NCBI GenBank assembly: GCA_032718475.1
Contig: JAUCBJ010002729.1
Coordinates: forward strand, 1-62,278
Origin: Nemertoderma westbladi
Lineage: Eukaryota > Xenacoelomorpha > Nemertodermatida > Nemertodermatidae
Length of the DNA: 62,278 nucleotides
Direction of reading: 5' to 3'
Shown: piece after piece, positions 47,851 through 57,179 of the stretch
Numbering within the stretch: position 1 is the first letter of the stretch
Layout of the letters: every line of letters starts with the position of its first letter
Notes under the pieces: generated by a model
What the model saw: the letters and a program-made list of their open reading frames with translations, nothing else
Databases searched by the model: none
What the model was told of the DNA's origin: nothing
Position numbers and translations under genes: made by a program

Positions 47851-48653
47851 ATATCAGGTTCTTTGTTTTTAACATTTTCATATGAAGTGCGCAGTATTTT
47901 TTTCTTATTTTTCTTATTTTTTATTTGTTTTTTAATATTATTGCACACATCGAAGTTTTTACCGTATCGTTTTTAATAGAAAAATTTTAATCATAACGTG
48001 CCAACTAAATTTTTTAATGTTTATTTTTTATTGCAATATGTAAAATTATCAACATTGTGGTTTTTACTTACAATCTACGTCGTATAATTTTGAACCCCAC
48101 TATCTGATTATTGTTTATTTATGTTTGTAATACTGTATGTTATATGTTTGTACCTATAATGTATGTAACTTACCTACAGTACTTAATAAAAGAAATATAC
48201 GCATATGCGTAGAATCCTTATAGATTTGCCAGTTCATTGTGTTATATAAGAATTTATGTGCTGTATGTATTAATTTTTATTTGCATTTGGCGTATTAAAC
48301 TAAACTAAACTGATACAATATAGTTTCTATCTCGCTATGTACTGTATAATATGTCGATTACTATCAGTATCACAATAGGCCTAAATCCTTAATAATAATA
48401 ATAATATAATACTGTAATATAATAACCACTAGTAATATATCACCTACATACAATACATACCTGTAATAAAGGAGTTGTAATCACCTACAGCAATAGGCAG
48501 ATATGCACTGGTCAGCTGGTTAAATACAGGGGACCCCCCTTAATGCTGATTTCAGAATCATAACTCTTTCAGTCTTTAGTTGTTGTTAACGTAGCGCTGT
48601 TGCGTGACATTTCATGCATTACAGCACAGCAGCATTACTGCATTACATAGGAG
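47851..48653. other. LINE 3' UTR then intergenic sequence
   Basis: 47851-48310 is T-rich 3' UTR-like sequence of the L2/CR1-like LINE, ending in TAAACTAAACTAAACT. 48310-48653 is AT-rich intergenic. Confidence 0.5.
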
Positions 48654-48667
48654 ATACCAGATACTGA

Positions 48668-48820
48668 TTATTGATAGTAACAATGTGTTAGCAAGCTGTA
48701 TTTTTCGAGGTGTTTTGTTATTATACATTTATTATAGGAAGGGATCTAGGGGTCTTTACCTCGAATGATAAGTTTTTTTTACCGAAAGACCCCTAGATCC
48801 CTTCCTATAATAAATGTATA
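48668..48820 (-). mobile_element. SINE family S2, palindromic insertion
   Basis: Flanked by a perfect 14-bp duplication ATACCAGATACTGA (48654-48667 and 48821-48834). The inserted 153 bp is the 3' end of the S2 SINE on the minus strand followed by its own inverted copy: 38-bp perfect arms (48720-48757 and 48785-48822; the last two bases are shared with the target duplication) with a 27-bp loop. The insertion lies about 200 bp upstream of the ACLY start codon. Confidence 0.85.
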
Positions 48821-48834
48821 ATACCAGATACTGA

Positions 48835-49024
48835 CAGACTGATGTAGCTGTGTAGGGCGTAGCGTAGGCAGTAGGCGGTAGGCCTACCTAATTCGTAATT
48901 TTAGGCAATTCTGCAATTGTCAGATTGTTTTATATTTCAGTAGGCCTATTTCAGTATTTATTACTACCCCGTAACAGGCAGAGAGGTGACAGGGTAAGTT
49001 TCTACCGGTAATAAACTGTAAACA
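48835..49024 (+). promoter_or_regulatory. ACLY: ACLY 5' flank / probable 5' UTR
   Basis: 190 bp between a SINE insertion and the ACLY ATG. It contains the iterated word GTAGGC (48855-48885) and ends TAAACTGTAAACAATG. No TATA box is clear. A GT-rich donor-like CAGGGTAAGT lies at 48990-48999, so a 5' UTR intron cannot be excluded. Confidence 0.35.
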
Positions 49025-50476
49025 ATGTCAGCCAAGGCGATCTACGAAAGCGACGGTAAAGTGATCCTATCGAAACATTTATCTTCGGTTTCTACAATCG
49101 GAACAGTTGTTTCGATACACCCCGAAACGAATCTCGATGTACTTCCGTTCGAACAGACCTGGTTGACCTCCACCAAGTTGGTAGTGAAAGTCGATCAGTT
49201 GATTAAACGCCGCGGTAAACTGGGCCTGCTGGCGGCGGATGTGAACTGGGAGACGGCGAAGTCGTGGATCCGTGAACGCATGCATCAACGGTTGACGGTT
49301 GGTAACACGACGGGAGTGCTGAAACACTTTATAGTAGAACCGTTTGTGGAACACCAACCGGAGGACGAGTTCTATCTGTGCGTGTACTCGAGTCGGAACA
49401 ATGACACCGTGTTGTTCCATCACGAAGGCGGCATCGATGTGGGGGATGTTGAGAGCAAAGCGAAGCACATAGACGTGATGGTGGACGAACCGTTGACTAA
49501 GAACCTTTTAGAATCCAGTTCGTTATTCAGTAAACTCCGACCAGCGATTCGTCCCGTTTTGGTCGCTTTTGTTGAGACTTTGTACCGCGTTTACGTCGAC
49601 CTTCACTTCACCTACCTGGAGATCAACCCGCTGGTTGTCCGTGGGGATCGCGTTTACGTGCTGGACTTGGCTGCTAAGTTGGATCAGACAGCGGAGTATC
49701 TGTGTCGTGGGGCGGCCTGGGGTGTCGGACCGGTCTGCTTCCCGCCCCCGTTCGGACGCGAGGCCTACCCCGAGGAGGCCTACATCGCCGAGATGGACAG
49801 TAAAACCGGCGCGTCGCTCAAACTGACGTTGTTGAACCCGCGCGGGAAGATCTGGACGATGGTGGCCGGGGGCGGGGCCTCTGTGATCTACAGCGACACT
49901 ATATGCGACCTCGGGGGGGCCGGCGAGCTGGCAAACTACGGCGAATATAGCGGCGCCCCCAGCGAGAGTCAAACCTACGAGTACGCGAAAACCATACTGA
50001 AACTAATGACTCGCGAGAAACGAGACGACGGCAAGGTCCTTATCATCGGGGGCGGCATCGCCAACTTCACGAACGTGGCGGCGACCTTTAAGGGGATCGT
50101 CCGCGCACTCAAGGAGTTTGAGTCGCAGCTCCGGGAGCACCGCGCTTCTGTGTTTGTGCGTCGCGGGGGTCCCAACTTCCAGGAAGGACTCCGCGTTATG
50201 CGCGAGTTGGGCGCCACTCTCGGAGTTCCCATGCACGTGTTCGGCACCGAGACCCACATGACTGCCGTGGTTGCCATGGCGTTGGGATCCCGGGAGATCC
50301 CCATGCTCCCGCCCCCCGCGCAGCCGGTGACCGCCAACTTCCTCCTCTCTAGTCCCGGAGCCTCGGGGCTGTCCAAGTCTCGCGCCAACTCCGCGGTAGA
50401 GCCGAGCCGTAAAGCGATACAAACGGAGGTGTTTAACGCGGGAACTAAGGCGTTTATATGGGGGATGCAGCCAAAG
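49025..50476 (+). CDS. ACLY: ATP-citrate lyase, exon 1 (citryl-CoA synthetase ATP-grasp and CoA-ligase part)
   Basis: First coding exon of ATP-citrate lyase, the cytosolic enzyme that makes acetyl-CoA and oxaloacetate from citrate, CoA and ATP for lipid synthesis and acetylation. It encodes 484 codons from the conserved start MSAKAI (context AACAATGTC). The order is the family's: ATP-grasp region with [16 protein letters not shown] (about 56-71), [25 protein letters not shown], then [56 protein letters not shown] and [17 protein letters not shown] short linker (about 440-475) contains SRANS with Ser456, at the same place as the phosphorylated Ser455 of mammalian ACLY, so a similar site is plausible. 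The exon ends ...FIWGMQPK with donor AAG|GTAAGGG at 50474-50483. Codon use is much more GC-rich than the surrounding DNA. Translation reads through the intron array in frame to a TAA at 50663. Confidence 0.97.
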
Positions 50477-52116
50477 GTAAGGGATTGGGGGATACAGATT
50501 AATGGTAAGGGATTGGGGATGCAGCCTTATGGTAAGGGATGGGGGATGCAGCCTAATGGTAAGGGGTGGGGGATGCAGCCTAATGGTAAGGTATGGGGGA
50601 TGCAGCCTAATGGTAAGGGGTGGGGGATGCAGCCTAATGGTAAGGGATTGGGGGATACAGATTAATGGTAAGGGATGGGGGATGCAGCCTAATGGTAAGG
50701 GATGGAGGATGCAGCCAAATGGTAAGGGATGGGGGATGCAGCCAAATGGTAAGGGATGGGGGATGCAGCCCAATGGTAAGGGATGGGGGGTGCAGCCCAA
50801 TGGTAAGGGATGGGGGATGCAGCCTAATGGTAAGGGATGGGGGATGCAGCCAAATGGTAAGGGGTGGGGGATGCAGCCTAATGGTAAGGGATGGGGAATG
50901 CAGCCAAAGGTAGGGGATGGGGGTGCAGCCTAATGGTAAGGGATGGGGAATGCAGCCAAAGGTAGGGGATGGGGGTGCAGCCTAATGGTAAGGGATGGGG
51001 GATGCAGCCCAATGGTAAGGGATGGGGGATGCAGCCTAATGGTAAGGGATGGGGGATGCAGCCAAATGGTAAGGGGTGGGGGATGCAGCCTAATGGTAAG
51101 GGATGGGGGATGCAGCCAAATGGTAAGGGGTGGGGGATGCAGCCTAATGGTAAGGGATGGGGGATGCAGCCAAATGGTAAGGGATGGGGGATGCAGCCCA
51201 ATGGTAAGGGATGGGGGATGCAGCCAAATGGTAAGGGGTGGGGGATGCAGCCAAATGGTAAGGGGTGGGGGATGCAGCCTAATGGTAAGGGATGGAGGAT
51301 GCAGCCAAATGGTAAGGGATGGGGGATGCAGCCCAATGGTAAGGGATGGGGGATGCAGCCCAATGGTAAGGCGGTAATGGGTGGGGGATGCAGCCCAATG
51401 GTAAGAGATGGGGGATGCAGCCCAATGGTAAGAGATGGGGGATGCAGCCCAATGGTAAGAGATGGGGGATGCAGCCTAATGGTAAGGGATGGGGGGTGCA
51501 GCCCAATGGTAAGGGATGGGGGATGCAGCCCAATGGTAAGGGGTGGGGGATGCAGCCTAATGGTAAGGGATGGGGGATGCAGCCTAATGGTAAGGGATGG
51601 GGGATGCAGCCCAATGGTAAGGGGTGGGGGATGCAGCCTAATGGTAAGGGATGGGGGATGCAGCCAAATGGTAAGGGATGGGGGATGCAGCCAAATGGTA
51701 AGGGATGGGGGATGCAGCCCAATGGTAAGGGGTGGGGGATGCAGCCTAATGGTAAGGGATGGGGGATGCAGCCCAATGGTAAGGCAGTAAGGGGTGGGGG
51801 ATGCAGCCTAATGGTAAGGGATGGGGGATGCAGCCCAATGGTAAGGCAGTAATGGATGGGGGATGCAGCCCAATGGTAAGGGATGGGGGATGCAGCCTAA
51901 TGGTAAGGCAGTAAGGGGTGGGGATGCAGCCTAATGGTAAGGGATTGGGGATGCAGCCTAATGGTAAGGGATTGGGGATGCAGCCTAATGGTAAGGGATT
52001 GGGGATGCAGCCTAATGGTAAGGGGTGGGGGATGCAGCCCAATGGTAAGGGATGGGGGATGCAGCCTAATGGTAAGGGATGGGGGATGCAGCCTAATGGT
52101 AAGGGATTGGGGATGC
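50458..52116 (+). repeat. 27-bp minisatellite seeded by the ACLY exon 1/intron boundary
   Basis: About 60 tandem copies of a 27-bp unit, consensus GGATGCAGCCTAATGGTAAGGGATGGG (written here only as its parts: GGATGCAGCC, WAATG, GTAAGGGATGGG). The first unit is the exon end itself (GGGATGCAGCCAAAG) plus the real donor GTAAGGG. Variants are CCC/CCT/CCA before AATGG, GGGATTGG or GGGGTGGG, and a few units with inserted AAGGCAGTAA or AAGGCGGTAA (51366, 51782, 51844, 51906). Two units (about 50900-50915 and 50950-50965) keep the exon-like CCAAAGGTAGGG form. A period of 27 gives long ORFs on both strands that are not genes. Confidence 0.97.
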
Positions 52117-52615
52117 AGGACTTTTTAACCTTAATTAAAACTTTTTATCAGCATCTCATTATATAACACGCATTTGATCTCTAACTTAAATATCTACATT
52201 TTAATTACTATTTATAGATTAATAATTAATATTTTAATATTCAACTTTAACTTTGAATAGCTTTTAATTTAATTAATTAATTTAATAAATTAGTCTGACA
52301 TTGCCTTAGAGTATATTAGAGAGCGCTTTCATACCAGAAATAATTATATTTCGTGTGATTTGATTTGCATTTTGACTTACTTGGTACTGTGAATGCCGCC
52401 TAAAACAGTTCGTTCCGATTAATAAAATAAAAAAATATTTATTTTTTATTTTATTTATTTTTATAGTTTATTTATAAATATTATTTTTTAGGGTAACATT
52501 ATTTAAGGTAAAGTGATACTAATTGATTAAATTATTAAAACTCTACCTGGTTGACGGAGGTCTGCATTGTCTATTACAGTCAGTTATCTATATTTCTGTA
52601 AATCTCTGGTTTCAG
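50477..52615 (+). other. ACLY intron, 2139 bp, mostly 27-bp minisatellite
   Basis: Phase 0 GT-AG intron. The first 1.6 kb is the 27-bp array; 52120-52600 is plain AT-rich sequence (long TTAATTAATT and TTTATTTA tracts) with a pyrimidine-rich acceptor TCTCTGGTTTCAG. No other feature is seen in the AT-rich part. Confidence 0.9.
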
Positions 52616-54406
52616 GCGGTTCAAGGAATGTTGGACTTCGACTACGTTTGTTCCCGTAAGTCGGCGAGCGTTGCAGGAATGATCTACCCATTTACCGGCG
52701 ACCACAAACAGAAGTTCTACTGGGGCCATAAGGAGATTCTCATACCTGTCTACAAGGAGATGGCCGCCGCGATGTCCCAACACCCGTTGGTAGACACGAT
52801 CGTGAGTTTCGCTTCGTTACGGAGCGCGTACGAGTCGACCGTGGAAGCGATGTCCTACCCCCAGATACAGAGCATCGCAATAATAGCGGAGGGAATCCCG
52901 GAGAACCTCACGAGGAGGTTGATAAAACTCGCCAACTCTAAGGGAGTCAGTCTCATAGGCCCCGCTACAGTCGGCGGGATAAAACCCGGATGTTTCAAGA
53001 TCGGGAACACCGGCGGCATGTTGGATAACATCCTCGCGTCCAAGTTGTACCGGCCCGGGTCCGTAGCCTACGTGTCGCGATCGGGGGGGATGAGCAACGA
53101 GTTGAATAATATAATAGCGCGGACGACCAACGGGGTTTACGAGGGAGTAGCGATCGGAGGCGACCGATACCCGGGGTCCACCTTCCTCGATCACATACTG
53201 CGGTACGAGGCGGACCCCGCGGTTAAACTCATCGTGTTCCTGGGGGAGGTTGGCGGCGTCGAGGAGTACTCGATAGTGGAGGCGGTCCGAACCGGACGGG
53301 TCGGTAAACCGGTGGTCGGCTGGTGCATCGGGACCTGCGCGACCATGTTCGGCTCGGACGTCCAGTTCGGGCACGCGGGCGCCTCGGTAGGGGGCGCTGC
53401 TGAGACCGCGACCGCCAAGAACGAGGCGTTGCGCTCCGTCGGGGTTATCGTTCCGAGTAGTTTCGACGCGTTGGGCGAGGCCGTTCAGTCGGTGTACAAC
53501 GGTCTGGTCGCTAGAGGCGTGGTGGTGCCCCAGGAGGAGGCGCCCCCGCCCACGGTGCCCATGGACTACTCGTGGGCGCGGGAGTTGGGCATCATCCGGA
53601 AACCCGCCTCGTTTATGACGACCATCTGCGACGAGCGCGGCGAGGAGTTGGTCTACGCCGGGATGCCGATAACCCAGGTGATCAAGGAGGACCTCGGCAT
53701 CGGCGGGGTCCTCAGTCTGCTCTGGTTCCAACGGCGTCTCCCCGGGTACGCCTGTAAGTTCATGGAGATTTGTTTGATGGTGACCGCGGACCACGGGCCG
53801 GCTGTATCCGGGGCGCACAACACCATCGTCTGCGCGCGCGCCGCCAAGGATTTGGTGTCTTCCTTGACTTCCGGGTTGTTGACCATCGGGGAGCGATTCG
53901 GAGGCGCGTTGGACGCCGCCGCTAAGCAGTTCTCGCAGGCCTACGACGCCGGTACCAGTCCCAACGAGTTCGTTAACCAAATGCGGAAGGATCGCAAACT
54001 CATTATGGGCATCGGACATCGGGTTAAGTCGCTCAACAACCCGGATAAACGTACCGAAATACTTAAAGAGTTCGCTAAATCCCAGTTCCCGTCCACGCCG
54101 CTCATCGATTACGCATTGGAAGTCGAGAAAATAACGACGAGTAAAAAGTCGAACCTAATCCTCAACGTGGACGGCCTTATCGGGGTCGCGTTCGTGGATC
54201 TCCTGCGGACCTCGGGGTGTTTCACCGCCGAGGAATCCAACGAATACATCAACATCGGCGCTCTCAACGGGATATTCGTTCTGGGTCGCAGTCTGGGCTT
54301 TATCGGACATTATCTCGACCAGAAGAGATTAAAGCAAGGATTGTACCGGCACCCCTGGGACGATATCAGTTACGTACTGCCGGAAAACATCAACGAGACT
54401 GAGTGA
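52616..54406 (+). CDS. ACLY: ATP-citrate lyase, exon 2 (CoA-ligase and citryl-CoA lyase part)
   Basis: Second and last coding exon, 596 codons plus TGA. The acceptor CTCTGGTTTCAG|GCG at 52604-52618 gives the junction [14 protein letters not shown], which matches the mammalian protein at this point; the open frame upstream of 52616 is intron. Key residues are present: the phosphohistidine loop VQFGHAGA (His737, equivalent to human His760), and the citrate-synthase-like lyase module with [12 protein letters not shown] (His877), GIGHRVKS (His952) and LNVDGLIGV (Asp1003), all shifted by 23 from the human numbers I recall. The C-terminus [22 protein letters not shown] is conserved until the last few residues. 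The full protein is 1080 residues, about the usual length, and looks functional. Two coding exons is extremely intron-poor for an animal ACLY, yet the retained intron argues against a processed pseudogene. Confidence 0.97.
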   Translation, partial: AVQGMLDFDYVCSRKSASVAGMIYPFTGDHKQKFYWGHKEILIPVYKEMAAAMSQHPLVDTIVSFASLRSAYESTVEAMSYPQIQSIAIIAEGIPENLTRRLIKLANSKGVSLIGPATVGGIKPGCFKIGNTGGMLDNILASKLYRPGSVAYVSRSGGMSNELNNIIARTTNGVYEGVAIGGDRYPGSTFLDHILRYEADPAVKLIVFLGEVGGVEEYSIVEAVRTGRVGKPVVGWCIGTCATMFGSDVQFGHAGASVGGAAETATAKNEALRSVGVIVPSSFDALGEAVQSVYNGLVARGVVVPQEEAPPPTVPMDYSWARELGIIRKPASFMTTICDERGEELVYAGMPITQVIKEDLGIGGVLSLLWFQRRLPGYACKFMEICLMVTADHGPAVSGAHNTIVCARAAKDLVSSLTSGLLTIGERFGGALDAAAKQFSQAYDAGTSPNEFVNQMRKDRKLIMGIGHRVKSLNNPDKRTEILKEFAKSQFPSTPLIDYALEVEKITTSKKSNLILNVDGLIGVAFVDLLRTSGCFTAEESNEYINIGALNGIFVLGRSLGFIGHYLDQKRLKQGLYRHPWDDISYVLPENINETE

Positions 54407-54433
54407 GAGACCAACGAGACTGAGTGAGAGACC
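54385..54433 (+). repeat. 21-bp duplication spanning the ACLY stop codon
   Basis: The bases around the stop codon are tandemly duplicated: AACGAGACTGAGTGAGAGACC occurs twice (from about 54393), followed by a partial third copy AACG. The unit includes the TGA. The encoded tail INETE is therefore repeat-derived. Confidence 0.85.
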
Positions 54434-54584
54434 AACGTACGCGTCGCGCCAAACATTCAATAACATCCTTTATGTTTCTCACCAAAATTGGCCAAAACGG
54501 GTGTAAATTTTTCCAAAAAAATTGTTCTCCAGAATATAGTAAACCCATATATTTTCTGAAAGCTCTTGATGTCAGGAATTTCAT

Positions 54585-55337
54585 TTATTATAGGAAGGGA
54601 TCTAGGGGTCTTAACCTCGAATGATAAGTTTATTTTACCGAAAATAACTTATCTTTTATTGACGCAATTGTAGGACTAATCCCATCACATGCGTACTTTT
54701 TTAACCGGGTAGTGTACAAATTTAGGAATCGCGTAATTTTTTCTTGAAATTAATATCTCATATCTCTCCAAACCACGTACGCGTTTCGACCTTACTGGGT
54801 CTCATCAGCGTGGTGTCGGATTCGAACCTGGGACCTCGAGGTGGAAGCCGAGACTACAACCTTGCCAGATCTTCAAGACTTGCCAACACATTGTTACTAT
54901 CAATAATCAAAAAAATCAGGGGCTAATAAAATGGCAGCTGGCTTTGAAATTAATACTCCATATCTCAAGAACCTGTGGCCTAGTGGTTGTAGTCTCGGCT
55001 TCTACCTCGAGGTCCCAGGTTCGAATCCGACACCACGCTGATGAGACCCAGTAAGGTCGAAACGCGTACGTGGTTTGGAGAGATATGAGATATTAATTTC
55101 AAGAAAAAATTGCGGCGCGATTCCTAAATTTGTACACTACCCGGTTAAAAAGTACGCATGTGATGGGATTAGTCCTACAATTGCGCCAATAAAAGATAAG
55201 TTATTTTCGGTAAAATAAACTTATCATTCGAGGTTAAGAGTTAAGACCCCTAGATCCCTTCCTATAATAAATGTATAATAACAAACACCTCGATAAATAC
55301 AGCTTGCCAACACATTGTTACTATCAATAATAAAAAA
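54585..55337. mobile_element. SINE family S2, inverted pair including a full-length copy
   Basis: Flanked by a 13-bp duplication TCAGGAATTTCAT (54572-54584 and 55338-55350). The right copy (about 54965-55337, plus) is full length: tRNA-like head with A-box-like TGGCCTAGTGGTTGTAG and perfect B box GGTTCGAATCC, a 250-bp body, and the tail CTATCAATAATAAAAAA. The left copy is inverted (54585-54853), then joined to a direct 3' end (54867-54908, ending AATAATCAAAAAAA). The arms are about 97% identical over about 265 bp. No coding content. Confidence 0.85.
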
Positions 55338-55399
55338 TCAGGAATTTCATGGGCACCATAGTCAAACACTTTTGCGCCGTTGAAAAAATTTATTTGGCA

Positions 55400-55990
55400 T
55401 TTAAAACGAGTCCGCCCAGTAATGATTTATCCGCCCTGTAATGATTTATCCGGCCTGTAATGCGTAACATTTCTTGGAAAATATATAATAATCCACGCCT
55501 ATAATTATATTTTGAATAGTGAAAGATATACTTTATTATATTAAACATATATATTACATAGTGAACGTGATCCCAGAGCCTCCCAGAGCCATACATTACC
55601 AGGGGCGGACACCATTACAGGGCCGGACACAGTGATTGATTATTGTTTATAAATAATTTGCAGTGTGGCTAACCTACATATTTCATACACCCCCTGAAAG
55701 CGCTGAGAAATACGAATCTGGCAGTATTTTTACTAACTCTTATCAGTAATTCTATCACTTTTAAATAGGCAATATCTCACCATTACAGGGGCCGGACAAA
55801 GTGATTGTCACATATACCTTGGTCTACTTAGAAGACGACTACTTGTACGGAAATTAATCAAATGCGATGAAATTTTAACGTGGTCATCCTGAGAAAATTT
55901 GCTTTCAAATTACATTTACTTTTAGGATTGCTCTTAAAAAGTTAAGATGAAATGAGCACCATTACAGGGTCGGACATAAAAATTAGAAAA
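55400..55990. repeat. Dispersed motif CATTACAGGGCCGGACA in direct and inverted copies
   Basis: Forms of CATTACAGGG(G)CCGGACA occur at about 55595, 55611, 55780 and 55959. Inverted forms TCCGCCCAGTAATGATT, TCCGCCCTGTAATGATT and TCCGGCCTGTAATG occur at 55409-55462. Two of the direct copies continue as A.AGTGATTG. Origin unknown; no ORF. Confidence 0.6.
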
Positions 55991-57179
55991 GTGTCGGACA
56001 CGATGTTAAATGCAGCTGTACGACACCAACTACATTGTACGTATACAAATACTGCTGAAAACGAATCTCTATTTATCCAGCTTTCTAACGATATGTTGGT
56101 TTACTGGATATGACCTTGGGGTTGGAATTTTCTAACAGTTTGTTCTACTAGTACTTTGGAACTGGGACATGTGAAAATGTCATTTTGACCATATTTTTGG
56201 CCATATTATGTTCTGCTACGGTAAGACATGATGTATGTTAGAGCTGAAATTAACTGTTAACATTAACTTTGAAGCCATCAACCACTTTCTAGAACCGCCA
56301 TAAACATAAGTTATGGCTTCAGGACACCCGTTTGGCCAATTTTGGTGAGAATGACCCTATGGTTTAATTTCGCTATTATTGTAATTCGATTCCCCAATTT
56401 TAAACTAATTATTTTTCGATTTATAATTATCGAGGGTTTCATTCTCAATTCGATATTTAACTTTGTAACCTTTCGAGTTTTAGGGCTTCGTTTGTAGTCG
56501 AATAGGGATTGATGTGGGATTTATCATTGATATTAGATTTGTTCTTTATTTATTGTTGGTTTTGCTTTCAGTGCAGATATCGATGAATTTGTGTACTCAG
56601 GGCATCATATCATGTTTGCGGTTTATCGGTATTGAGTTGAGAGCGATTAATATCAGCAGTTGAATCGGGATTACATTATCATCCCGAGTAGCAACCCGAG
56701 TATCGATATCAGCAATAATCTCTAATCAGCTGCAGTAAGAGGAGTTGTTTCGCATTTCCGCGTCGTAGAATATTATATTTCTGTTATCGGGTATAACTAA
56801 TGCTTTTATGTAAGTTGTATTGGTAATAAATTAATTGTTAATTACTATTTATATAATAGGCCATGTTATAATATCGTCCATTCTAATATTATTGTTCATA
56901 TTTTATTAGAATTAGTTGGGTTAACTTAGTAATGAACTATTAATAGTTTTATTCCTACAAATGTTTCCTAAATAAATATGACGATTTGTCACGAATATCT
57001 CGATTGCCGTTTATTTTGATTTGTTTGAGACTCCCTTCCCTCTTCAACGGTAAATTTTTGTTAGAAATATTTTAATATTTTCGACCGAATTTTTGGAATC
57101 GAATGTTATGAATAATTGATAGAGCATCCAATTATAAAATTTTCGGAAGTCATCTTAAAAATTGATCAACAATCATCCC
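55991..57179. other. No gene supported
   Basis: AT-rich intergenic sequence between the CATTACAGGG motif cluster and the 45-bp array. No recognisable exon on either strand. Confidence 0.55.

Noticed and set aside
50502-52166. Repeat ORFs on both strands within the ACLY intron ([18 protein letters not shown])
   Set aside because: Products of the 27-bp period; the plus-strand one is read-through of the exon-derived unit and lies between a clear donor and acceptor.
52817-54019. 400-codon ORF on the minus strand opposite ACLY exon 2
   Set aside because: Shadow of GC-rich ACLY coding sequence; no recognisable domain, and the plus strand is strongly conserved.
49025-54406. ACLY as a processed pseudogene
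   Set aside because: It retains a proper GT-AG intron, has no stops or frameshifts, and keeps its catalytic residues; no poly-A tail is seen.
54965-55035. Functional tRNA gene
   Set aside because: A-box-like and B-box sequences are present, but no acceptor stem pairs and the segment continues into a SINE body with an A-rich tail; it is a SINE head.
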